DNA from: CAYSWF01 sp964562905
GTDB lineage: Bacteria > Patescibacteriota > Andersenbacteria > UBA10190
Direction: 5' to 3'
DNA length: 20,158 bases
Assembly: GCA_964562905.1 (NCBI GenBank)
Contig: CAZLVG010000013.1
Location: 1 to 20,158 of the forward strand
In this document: positions 14,682 to 20,158 of the stretch, piece after piece
Position numbering within the stretch: position 1 is the stretch's first letter
Layout of the letters: each line of letters begins with the position of its first letter
Notes under the pieces: model-generated
What the model was told of the DNA's origin: nothing
Database searches by the model: none
The model's input: the letters and a program-made list of their open reading frames with translations, nothing else
Program-made: the position numbers and the translations under genes

Positions 14682-14700
14682 TCGACAGCTGGCTCCAACG

Positions 14701-14838
14701 CACTATATCTACACACTTAGAAGCTCAAAAAACTACCGCTGTTATGCGGGCATAACAACAAACATTAGCAGAAGATTACAAGAGCACAAGAGGTGTTTAC
14801 GTCCAAAAAAGCTGGACAGGAGCACGGTTTTTTGCTAG
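14701..14838 (+). pseudogene. GIY-YIG endonuclease remnant
   Basis: A 45-codon frame reading HYIYTLRSSKNYRCYAGITT, then NISRRLQEHKR and a short unrelated tail to TAG. This is the N-terminal core of a small GIY-YIG (UvrC-like, YhbQ-type) domain: YIY...YAG, then an Arg in NISRRL and the conserved EH. There is no start codon at its natural N-terminus; the frame simply runs on from the tRNA-Thr gene. The second half of the domain is absent. It begins right after the duplicated tRNA 3' edge, so it is probably the end of an element integrated at the tRNA. Confidence 0.5.
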
Positions 14839-14909
14839 AGTGTGCTGGCAGATGGACTACGCGTTCTCTTTAATCTCCAAGTTTGCCCTGGCACCGGAGG
14901 AGACTGAAA

Positions 14910-15341
14910 ATGACCGAGAAAACAGACCGACCTGAAAACGTAGTTAGGCTGGTCAGCGCCTTGCGCGATCTCGCCGAAGAAGCTGGCTTGCAATTGACCG
15001 TCATCACCGTATCGCCGTCGGAGAAGTCTGCGCCGCCGCCGAATCTTCAGTCCGAGCTGGCCGAAGAGCAACTCAGAGAAAGAAAGACGCAGGACCTCGC
15101 TTGGCTCCATAGCCACCTTACCCAGCAGTATGGCGAGCTCCAGCGCCTGAGCGGCCATTATGTTGCCGTCCGTGATAAGCGGATTTTATCCGTTGGCGAC
15201 AACAGTGAGCTGGTTCGTCTAAGCGCCGCCAAGTCGATCCAGGTGGCGCCGCAGGAAATCCTGGTCGTGCCCATCGCCGTGCGCAGCAGCGACGCTGAAT
15301 ACGAATGGGAGGAAACCCAGCATGACCTTGACCTTCGGTAG
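14910..15341 (+). CDS. hypothetical protein with a DUF5678-like domain
   Basis: A 143-residue soluble protein. ATG 14910 is chosen because GGAGGAG (14896-14902) lies upstream at proper spacing, the best Shine-Dalgarno in the window; an upstream TTG at 14883 has no such support. The N-terminal third is charged and helical (RLVSALRDLAEEAGLQL). The C-terminal half, with LSGHYVAVRDKRILSVGDNS and later ILVVPI (residues about 75-120), resembles the short DUF5678 beta-hairpin pattern (G-k-w-V-A-v...). That likeness is tentative. A terminator follows, so it is monocistronic. Confidence 0.75.
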   Translation: MTEKTDRPENVVRLVSALRDLAEEAGLQLTVITVSPSEKSAPPPNLQSELAEEQLRERKTQDLAWLHSHLTQQYGELQRLSGHYVAVRDKRILSVGDNSELVRLSAAKSIQVAPQEILVVPIAVRSSDAEYEWEETQHDLDLR

Positions 15342-15348
15342 GTTGTTC

Positions 15349-15380
15349 GCCCGTCTCTACCCCGGCGGGCATTTTTATTT
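15349..15380 (+). terminator. rho-independent terminator before tyrS
   Basis: GCCCG (15349-15353) pairs with CGGGC (15366-15370), followed directly by ATTTTTATTT. It ends the upstream hypothetical gene and separates it from the tyrS promoter. Confidence 0.7.
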
Positions 15381-15395
15381 CCCTCCGCCAGCCCC

Positions 15396-15401
15396 TATAT
15401 T
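15396..15401 (+). promoter_or_regulatory. -10 box of leaderless tyrS promoter
   Basis: TATATT (5/6) ends six bases before ATG 15408, so the expected start of transcription is the start codon. The -35 region overlaps the T-tract of the preceding terminator and is a poor match. Confidence 0.5.
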
Positions 15402-15407
15402 ACATAT

Positions 15408-16475
15408 ATGACCGACAGGGATAAAGTAATAGCTCGGCTGATCCGGGGCAGCGCGGAGATAATCACGGAAAACGAGTTGCGCGCCCGGCTGGATAGCGGG
15501 CGGGAGCTGACGCATTACATCGGCTTTGAAATCTCCGGCTATGTCCATCTGGGGCAGGGGATAATGAGCGCGCTGGTCATGAAGGATTTGGCCGATCTCG
15601 GCGTAAAGTGCACTGTCTGGCTGGCCGACTGGCACACTTGGCTGAATGATAAATTGGACGGGACTAAAAAAACTGCTGCCCGGATCGGTCAGGGATATTT
15701 TACTGAAGCCGTCAAAGCTTGCTTCTTGGCGGTCGGGGGCAATCCCGCCGACCTTGAATTCCGCTTAGCCAGCCAATGGTACGCCAAAGACGCGGCCCGT
15801 TACATGGAGCTGGAAAAACTGGTGGAAAAGAACACCACTCTCGCCCGTATCCAGCGCAGTATCAGCATTATGGGGCGGGCAGAAGGGGAAAGGGTGGATT
15901 TCGCCAAATTGACCTACCCGGCCATGCAAGCCGCAGATATTATTTACCAAGGGATTGACATCGCCCATTCTTCTCTGGATCAACGCAAAGCCCACGTTAT
16001 CCTGCGCGACGTTTACCACCAGATTATTCCCGGCCAACCAAAACCTGTCGCTCTTCACCATCCGCTTATCGACAGTCTGGATGGCGAAACTAAGATGAGT
16101 AAATCCCGTCCCCAAAGCGCCGTCTTCATTCACGATACCCCGAACGACATCTCCCAAAAGATTAACAAAGCCTTCTGCCCCGACAAGGAAATCAAACACA
16201 ATCCCATCCTCAACTGGACCCGCCACTTGCTCTTTTGGAACCGGAGCAAATCCTTCACCATTGCCAGGAAACCGGAGCACGGCGGTGTGGTAGAATTTAA
16301 CACCTTTGCAGAATTAGAGCAGGCCTACGCCGTCGGTGATATTCACCCTTTGGATCTCAAAGACGCCGTCGCCGGGGAACTAATCGGGCTTCTCAAGCCA
16401 GTCCGCGACCACTTCACTAAACCAGCCATCGCCGCTAAAAAAGCCGAGCTCGACAAGGTGCTGGCAAACCGTTAA
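15408..16475 (+). CDS. tyrS: tyrosyl-tRNA synthetase, archaeal/eukaryotic type
   Basis: A class Ic synthetase that charges tRNA-Tyr. The 355-residue protein aligns by eye with the Methanocaldococcus jannaschii enzyme. THYIGFEISGYVHLGQ (35-50) holds the HIGH-like HLGQ and the tyrosine-binding Tyr37 (Mj Tyr32). MQAADIIYQGIDIA has Asp177 (Mj Asp158), then SSLDQRK. KMSKS is at 229-233. HPLDLKDAVAGELI (313-326) contains the aspartate that reads anticodon G34 in the archaeal enzyme (Mj Asp286). There is no C-terminal S4 domain, and bacterial TyrRS (~400-420 residues) does not carry these blocks. The Mj Phe261 site appears replaced (KPEHGG versus KPEKFGG). It is paired with the archaeal-type tRNA-Tyr 1.2 kb upstream. 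Confidence 0.96.
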   Translation: MTDRDKVIARLIRGSAEIITENELRARLDSGRELTHYIGFEISGYVHLGQGIMSALVMKDLADLGVKCTVWLADWHTWLNDKLDGTKKTAARIGQGYFTEAVKACFLAVGGNPADLEFRLASQWYAKDAARYMELEKLVEKNTTLARIQRSISIMGRAEGERVDFAKLTYPAMQAADIIYQGIDIAHSSLDQRKAHVILRDVYHQIIPGQPKPVALHHPLIDSLDGETKMSKSRPQSAVFIHDTPNDISQKINKAFCPDKEIKHNPILNWTRHLLFWNRSKSFTIARKPEHGGVVEFNTFAELEQAYAVGDIHPLDLKDAVAGELIGLLKPVRDHFTKPAIAAKKAELDKVLANR

Positions 16476-16543
16476 TTTATAAAAGTCGCCCCAAGGTGAT
16501 ACCAACATTTCGCATTTTTCATTTTGAATTTTGCCTTTAGTTG

Positions 16544-16807
16544 GCCGATGTAGCTCAGTGGTAGAGCAACTCCATGGTGGGCAGCCGGCCCCGCCCTTTT
16601 TGGCAGTAATGCCAAGAACGCATCCCGAATAACGGTTAATAGCCTGACCAGGCCAAGACCGTGGCGCAGTATGCCGCCCGAACGACTGACAAGGGAATCC
16701 CGCTGAAGCGGGATAAGATACAGTCTAGCCCTTCTATAAATTCTCCATGAAGGAAATGAAGGTGTAAGCGAAGGAGTAGGCCGGGAGTTCGATTCTCCCC
16801 ATCGGCT
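16544..16807 (+). tRNA. tRNA-Thr(GGU), split by a group I intron
   Basis: Exon 1 (16544-16578) has acceptor strand GCCGATG, a D-arm and anticodon-arm 5' half ACTCC-ATGGT. Exon 2 (16771-16807) has AA-GGAGT, variable loop AGGCC, T-arm GGGAG-TTCGATT-CTCCC, acceptor CATCGGC and T73. Joined, they give a 72-nt tRNA with anticodon loop ATGGTAA (anticodon GGT). G1-C72 and C2-G71 support threonine. CCA is not encoded. A second tRNA-Thr (UGU) lies 2 kb upstream. The intron sits between positions 36 and 37. Confidence 0.92.
16579..16770 (+). ncRNA. group I self-splicing intron in tRNA-Thr
   Basis: A 192-nt insert that follows a U (16578) and ends in G (16770), as group I introns do. P7 is GACTG (16684-16688) with CAGTC (16721-16725). 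Between them P8 is a clean hairpin, CCCGCT-GA-AGCGGG (16699-16712), followed by the hallmark J8/7 region ATAAGATA. An upstream hairpin TGGCA-GTAA-TGCCA (16601-16614) has a GNRA tetraloop. P1 can form between exon TGGT and the intron's GCC(G), with a U-G pair at the splice site. P9 is CCTTC...GAAGG. No homing endonuclease is encoded. The size is close to other minimal bacterial tRNA introns. Confidence 0.88.
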
Positions 16808-16832
16808 CAAGAGTTTTTGAACGAAGCGAGAA

Positions 16833-16883
16833 CCCCGCGAAGCTCTTCACCCGCCATAAATGGCGGGTAAGGGCGAAGCGGGG
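16833..16883. other. long hairpin between tRNA-Thr and the next gene
   Basis: ACCCGCCAT-AA-ATGGCGGGT (16849-16868) is a perfect 9-bp inverted repeat. It is extended by an imperfect stem (GCTCTT with AAGGGC) and closed by CCCCGC/GCGGGG (16833-16838 and 16878-16883). No T-tract follows. It may terminate the tRNA transcript or be a dispersed palindrome. Confidence 0.5.
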
Positions 16884-16916
16884 CGATCCTCCCGTCGGTC
16901 CACCTGCTCACCAGTG

Positions 16917-16922
16917 TATAAT
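16917..16922 (+). promoter_or_regulatory. -10 box of leaderless promoter
   Basis: A perfect TATAAT ends six bases before ATG 16929, putting the expected transcript start on the ATG. No clear -35 box is present. It decides the gene start: the in-frame upstream ATG at 16860 lies within the hairpin. Confidence 0.62.
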
Positions 16923-16928
16923 AGACCC

Positions 16929-18398
16929 ATGTCTTTATATCCGCTCCGCTGGGTAGTGCTGGCATTTCTGCTGGTGTCCGTCGGCGCGGGTCTGTATTTC
17001 ATAACCGGCCCTTATTTAGGGTCCGAGCCGGTCAGGGGAGAGCGGGAAAAAGTGCCGTTCCACGCGGATGGCCATGACTTTCCGTCATTTAGCTTTATCC
17101 TGCTGGAAACACAGGACACGCGGCGCCGACTGGTGTTCTGCCGCCAGAAACGCTGCCGGCTGATGGGTCCCGTTGTTTCTGAAAATGTTCCCGCCGTCAC
17201 CGACGGGCGCAGTTGGTACCATTATCAAGACGGCAGCCTGCGCCGTACCTGGATCAATGAAGAGCGGTCGGAACTTATCGTTGACCGCACGCCGCTGGTT
17301 TCACCGCGCGGTCTTATCATTAGTCCTGACAACAAAAAGGTGGCCTACTGGCTTGATAACACGGATAAGCCTGAAAAAAAACTGACCGAGCTCTGGGTGT
17401 ATGATTCGACCCGCGACGAGACCAAGTTGCTGGCTGAAAAGTTGTTCCGGCCGGACATCAACACTAAGGCGCGGTGGAATAAGGCTTCCAATCTGCTCTG
17501 GTTTATAGGTAACGGCGATCAGGTGCACGTGGTTTCTTTGCAGCCGCCGTCTTTGGAAACCCGGTTTAAAAATACGGATTGGAGTGAACTTGAGGACATG
17601 GCTGAAAGCGTCGCCATGGATATAAGCGAAGAAGGCAGCAGGCTGGCCTACGCCCGTCCCTCCGCGTTCGGCCGCAGCGAGGTGATCACGGTGGAGGAAG
17701 GTTCATATCCTGAAGACATCACGGTCCGCGGTAGTGTTTCTTACTTACAGTGGCTCAACGATGGCAGCCTGCTGTATGTGGTTCAAGGCCAATACGATTA
17801 CACTTTCTGGCTGGCTAAAAATTCCGTGCGCCGCCGACTGGCCCGCCAGCCGGGCACGTTTGAGTCGGCCCGCACCGACCCGCGGGAGCAGGTTGCCGTG
17901 TTCGCCGGCCGGGCCGGACGCCAGCCCGCGCGTATTTTTGCTTTAAATATCCGGCAAGGCAGCATTATTGAGCTGGACTATGCCGCCCGCGATGCTGGCG
18001 CCGCCGCTTACGTGGTGCATGTTGAGTCGTTAGATGAAAAGGACGGCGCGGTGGCCGGCATCACTCAGCCGCTGGACGACGGCCAGTTAGTCGCTTTTAT
18101 TGACAGCAATTTGCCCGACATTGTCCGCCAAACCAATGTCCAGCCAGAGCGCCTTACCATCACTGACCAGCCCAACACTGTTTACGTCGACTACCGCGAC
18201 GGCACCGGCGTAGACAAGCGCCTTTTGCTTACCGTCAACGACGCCGTCCACACCGAGTGGTCAGCAGTCGCCTATTTTGAAGAAAGTTCCGGCGAGTGGG
18301 TAAAAACCCAGGGCGGGGGACTTACTGACCCTAAACCCCGGCGTCTGTATGAGTGGGAAACGGGTTTAAAAAGGTGGATTCTTAAAGAAGAGTACTAA
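16929..18398 (+). CDS. membrane-anchored beta-propeller-like hypothetical protein
   Basis: A 489-residue protein of unknown function. MSLYPLRWVVLAFLLVSV continues into a single N-terminal membrane anchor (about residues 5-26). The remainder is predicted outside the cell. It shows repeated beta-strand units typical of TolB/WD40/DPP-like propellers, such as GLIISPDNKKVAYWLDN, LTELWVYDSTRDETKLL and NKASNLLWFIGNGDQVHVV, then VSYLQWLNDGSLLYVVQG. No enzymatic motif is seen. The C-terminal 70 residues (VYVDYRDGTGVDKRLLLTV) look like a separate beta domain. The start follows the TATAAT-defined leaderless site rather than the longer frame at 16860. A surface or envelope role is inferred from topology only. 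Confidence 0.8.
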   Translation: MSLYPLRWVVLAFLLVSVGAGLYFITGPYLGSEPVRGEREKVPFHADGHDFPSFSFILLETQDTRRRLVFCRQKRCRLMGPVVSENVPAVTDGRSWYHYQDGSLRRTWINEERSELIVDRTPLVSPRGLIISPDNKKVAYWLDNTDKPEKKLTELWVYDSTRDETKLLAEKLFRPDINTKARWNKASNLLWFIGNGDQVHVVSLQPPSLETRFKNTDWSELEDMAESVAMDISEEGSRLAYARPSAFGRSEVITVEEGSYPEDITVRGSVSYLQWLNDGSLLYVVQGQYDYTFWLAKNSVRRRLARQPGTFESARTDPREQVAVFAGRAGRQPARIFALNIRQGSIIELDYAARDAGAAAYVVHVESLDEKDGAVAGITQPLDDGQLVAFIDSNLPDIVRQTNVQPERLTITDQPNTVYVDYRDGTGVDKRLLLTVNDAVHTEWSAVAYFEESSGEWVKTQGGGLTDPKPRRLYEWETGLKRWILKEEY

Positions 18399-18489
18399 CT
18401 CGGCTCCTCTCAATTAACTGTGCTCCCTGTGAGCTCTGAAACGGGGTGAAAACCCAGCAGCATTTTGATCTGGTAGCGCTCGCGGTTGC

Positions 18490-18566
18490 GGAATCCAGGC
18501 TAATTTCGCTGGATGCCGGATCAAGTCCGGCATGACACCGTGGATGTAAATAGATGCGGTTGGTAT
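18490..18566. repeat. 77-bp exact direct repeat, copy 1
   Basis: Identical over 77 bases to 19507-19583. It contains an inverted pair, GATGCCGGATC/AAGTCCGGCATGAC, typical of a dispersed palindromic repeat family. The left arm found in copy 2 (CATTCCCGCAAAAGCGGGAA) is missing here. The rest of 18399-18622 shows no gene. Confidence 0.88.
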
Positions 18567-18579
18567 AACTCTGGACAAG

Positions 18580-18603
18580 AGTAAGATAAGGACTTATCTT
18601 ACT
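18580..18603. other. perfect hairpin upstream of rpmG
   Basis: AGTAAGATAAG (18580-18590) and CTTATCTTACT (18593-18603) are perfect 11-bp arms separated by GA. The hairpin lies 20 nt before the rpmG start. It has no T-tract, so it may be an operator or mRNA leader structure rather than a terminator. Confidence 0.5.
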
Positions 18604-18622
18604 GGTTACTAGTTACTAATCT

Positions 18623-18787
18623 ATGAGCCAAGACAGTTTAATACGTCTGCAGTGCGGGGAATGCAAGTCGTTCAATTACCACACCAGACGCAATTTAAGG
18701 AAGCAGGACGGGCACAAGCTAGAGCTGAAAAAATTCTGTCGCCGGTGCCGGCGGCACACGGATCACCAGGAAAGACCTAAAAAATAA
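18623..18787 (+). CDS. rpmG: large ribosomal subunit protein bL33 (zinc form)
   Basis: A 54-residue 50S protein beginning MSQDSLIRLQCGECKSFNYH. The four zinc ligands are present as Cys11/Cys14 and Cys39/Cys42, and the family core NYHTRRNLR followed by LELKKFCRRCRRHT is clear. The ATG at 18623 is the only suitable start; no Shine-Dalgarno is visible. It is followed 39 nt later by tRNA-Trp, the common bacterial order rpmG-trnW-secE-nusG. Here secE does not follow in the window, and mobile-element debris occupies the place. Confidence 0.93.
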   Translation: MSQDSLIRLQCGECKSFNYHTRRNLRKQDGHKLELKKFCRRCRRHTDHQERPKK

Positions 18788-18826
18788 GGGTGGATAAAAA
18801 GTAATAACCGGCTACTATAGTACCAC

Positions 18827-18900
18827 GGGGGCGTCGGTTAATGGTAAACCACGGGTCTCCAAAACCCGAACTGGGGGTTCGATTCCCTCCGCCCCTGCCA
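18827..18900 (+). tRNA. tRNA-Trp(CCA)
   Basis: A cloverleaf with acceptor GGGGGCG/CGCCCCT (G1-U72 pair), D-arm GGTT-AATGGTA-AACC, anticodon arm CGGGT-CTCCAAA-ACCCG (anticodon CCA), T-arm GGGGG-TTCGATT-CCCTC, discriminator G73 and an encoded CCA. G73 is the bacterial tryptophan identity, unlike the archaeal-type tRNA-Tyr in this window. It is the only one of the four complete tRNA genes with CCA in the DNA. Confidence 0.95.
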
Positions 18901-19479
18901 ATCGGAAAAAGATTTCTTTTGAAACCGCTCGCTGCGCTCGCGCTGAAACGACGTCGCGCTGCCCGCCGCCGAATTTTGCCGCGCCGCCGCGAAACGCCAC
19001 GGTTTTTTGAACGTAACGGAAACGGCGCCGCCGGTGGGGTGGAGGTTCGAGCCGATGCGGACAAGAAACACCGCTTTCTCGGCTTCATTTTCCGAGAAAG
19101 CAAGTTTCCAGGCGTGGCGAGCCTCTTGTATCCAGTTTTTCAACGGTTCGAGCCATTGATTGCCCGTGCGGCCAAGCTGCTGTTCAAGGGCGAGTTTTTG
19201 GTTGAGTAACTCTGCTTTTTTCTCTCGGTATTCTTTTTGTTCAATGATGGCGTCGAGATGAGCGTCCAGCAGTTTGGATAACCGCTTGCGGACTTTTGCT
19301 AAAGCTTGATATGTTTCCTCGGCCGCATGGGCGGAAGCTTGGGCTTTTGCCTGTTCCCAGACTGCAACTTGTTGCAGCATCTTAGTTGCCCACGTCTCCG
19401 GCAAAGCCACGTTTGAGATTATCTCGCTTACTTGCTCATGCAGTTTTGATTCGTTGAGATAATACCAGCCACACCTGAT
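18838..19479 (-). pseudogene. serine recombinase, C-terminal remnant
   Basis: An open frame enters from about 19479 (IRCGWYYLNESKLHEQVSEI) and runs to TAA at 18840-18838; a GTG at 19410 is only an internal codon. The pattern matches the end of large serine recombinases. It has the last zinc-ribbon Cys, a Glu-x-x-Leu-x-x-Gln helix, LPETWA, a long coiled coil (about 19370-19180, e.g. QKEYREKKAELLNQKLALEQ), and the final VRIGSNLHPTGGAVSV followed by PW. The catalytic N-terminal domain is missing, cut off at the palindromic repeat. The last ~25 codons are antisense tRNA-Trp and are not real protein. It is probably the relic of an element integrated at tRNA-Trp. Confidence 0.7.
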
Positions 19480-19589
19480 TAATTCCGCGTCATTCCCGCA
19501 AAAGCGGGAATCCAGGCTAATTTCGCTGGATGCCGGATCAAGTCCGGCATGACACCGTGGATGTAAATAGATGCGGTTGGTATCAGGTG
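19472..19589. mobile_element. palindromic repeat element bounded by CACCTGAT/ATCAGGTG
   Basis: CACCTGAT (19472-19479) and ATCAGGTG (19582-19589) bound a 118-bp unit. It contains the hairpin TTCCCGC-AAAA-GCGGGAA (19493-19510), the palindrome GATGCCGGATC/AAGTCCGGCATGAC and the 77-bp block shared with 18490-18566. It lies exactly where the serine-recombinase frame stops making sense, so it probably inserted into that gene. Confidence 0.6.
19507..19583. repeat. 77-bp exact direct repeat, copy 2
   Basis: Matches 18490-18566 without a difference over 77 bases, in the same orientation. Between the two copies lie rpmG, tRNA-Trp and the recombinase relic, so recombination between copies could delete or duplicate that segment. 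Confidence 0.88.
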
Positions 19590-19621
19590 CTAAAACAGTA
19601 GTGTTGCAGTTAGGATGTTAA

Positions 19622-20146
19622 TCTACGACCTTAAAAAGTTTGGCTGCCATCCGGTCTCGGCTACCCTGGAAGCTAACCGGTCTTGATCCGGATTCGGGCT
19701 CCGAGTTCGTCAACTGGCATTGTTTCAGGTGGGCCAGGCAAGAGAAGGTTGAGCTGACTCGTTCCCGGCCTAACCATAAGAATGACAACGCTCATATTGA
19801 ACAAAAGAACTATACCGCGGTGCGGAAATTACTGGGCTACTCTCGAATTGAAACCGAGGAAGCGATTATCTTAATGAACAAACTTTACTCCGGACCATGG
19901 CGACTATACTTCAACTTTTTTCAACCGGTTATGAAATGCATTGAGAAAAAGAGAATCGGTTCCAGATATATCCGAAAATATGACACTCCCAAAACTCCGT
20001 ATCAACGAGCTTTGGAACACGACGATATTCCGCAAAACGTTAAAGATGACTTGATGAAAATATATGACGACCTGAACCCGCTGGTATTAAAAAAAGAAAT
20101 TGATATGCTAGTTACTAAGATCTTTAAAATTGCTCGGCTTCGGTAA
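19622..20146 (+). pseudogene. DDE (rve-type) transposase, 3' fragment
   Basis: The frame opens after a TAA at 19619-19621 and runs to TAA at 20146. From the TTG at 19640 it encodes LPWKLTGLDPDSGSEFVNWH, then TRSRPNHKNDNAHIEQKN and YSRIETEEAIILMNKLYSG. This is the C-terminal half of an integrase-core transposase: the second catalytic Asp is in DPDSGSEF and the Glu in NAHIEQKN. The family often has GxDSDNGSEFIN...RSRPYKKND in this position. The first Asp and the whole N-terminal DNA-binding region are absent, so it is inactive unless joined elsewhere. KYDTPKTPYQRALE is typical of the family's C-terminal block. Confidence 0.75.
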
Positions 20147-20158
20147 CCTTTTCCTATT

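Noticed and set aside
14581..14838. An 85-codon open frame starting inside tRNA-Thr
   Set aside because: The first 40 codons are tRNA and hairpin sequence. Only the last 45 codons resemble a protein (GIY-YIG remnant), and that part has no start codon of its own.
16860..16928. Longer N-terminus for the propeller-like protein from ATG 16860
   Set aside because: That stretch overlaps a long palindrome and is not protein-like, and TATAAT six bases before 16929 marks the real start.
18838..18905. C-terminal extension of the serine-recombinase frame
   Set aside because: It is the antisense of tRNA-Trp (GRRESNPQFGFWRP-type readthrough), a familiar artefact rather than real protein.

Overview
The window looks like chromosome from a Candidate Phyla Radiation (Patescibacteria/Parcubacteria-like) bacterium of roughly 50% GC. 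This is inferred from a short EF-Ts, a stand-alone SEDS protein beside an unplaced membrane-anchored protein, compact housekeeping genes separated by repeat-rich gaps, few Shine-Dalgarno sites, and a group I intron in a tRNA. TGA is used as a normal stop (rpsB, the TPR gene), so there is no sign of UGA recoding. The exact lineage cannot be read from the sequence.

Positions 1-8270: a nearly complete dnaE on the minus strand runs off the left edge. Divergent from it are a membrane-anchored protein, a RodA/FtsW (SEDS) glycosyltransferase, a zinc-ribbon protein and bL25 (rplY). A GC-rich, hairpin-dense gap follows, then pyrB.

Positions 8290-11887: pyrB converges on the minus-strand rpmE-prfA-prmC operon (bL31, RF1, RF1/2 methyltransferase) across a shared terminator. 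Back-to-back promoters then drive rpsB-tsf to the right.

Positions 11888-14566: a repeat-laden region holds a second copy of a ~117-nt structured repeat, two abutting inverted-repeat elements, a TPR membrane protein, REP-like repeats, a tRNA 3'-half relic, a gene fragment, and a minus-strand tRNA-Tyr.

Positions 14567-18398: tRNA-Thr(UGU) with a GIY-YIG relic, a small hypothetical gene, tyrS, tRNA-Thr(GGU) interrupted by a group I intron, and a membrane-anchored propeller-like protein.

Positions 18399-20158: rpmG and tRNA-Trp, then mobile-element wreckage: a serine-recombinase remnant, a 77-bp exact direct repeat and a 5'-truncated DDE transposase.

The most interesting signal is a linked archaeal/eukaryotic-type tyrosine system. 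TyrRS lacks an S4 domain and resembles the Methanocaldococcus enzyme along its length. The nearby tRNA-Tyr has a C1-G72 pair and a short variable loop, instead of the bacterial G1-C72 and long variable arm. A second strong signal is the group I intron at position 36/37 of tRNA-Thr(GGU). A third is a recurrent promoter layout in which the -10 box ends six bases before the ATG, implying leaderless mRNAs.
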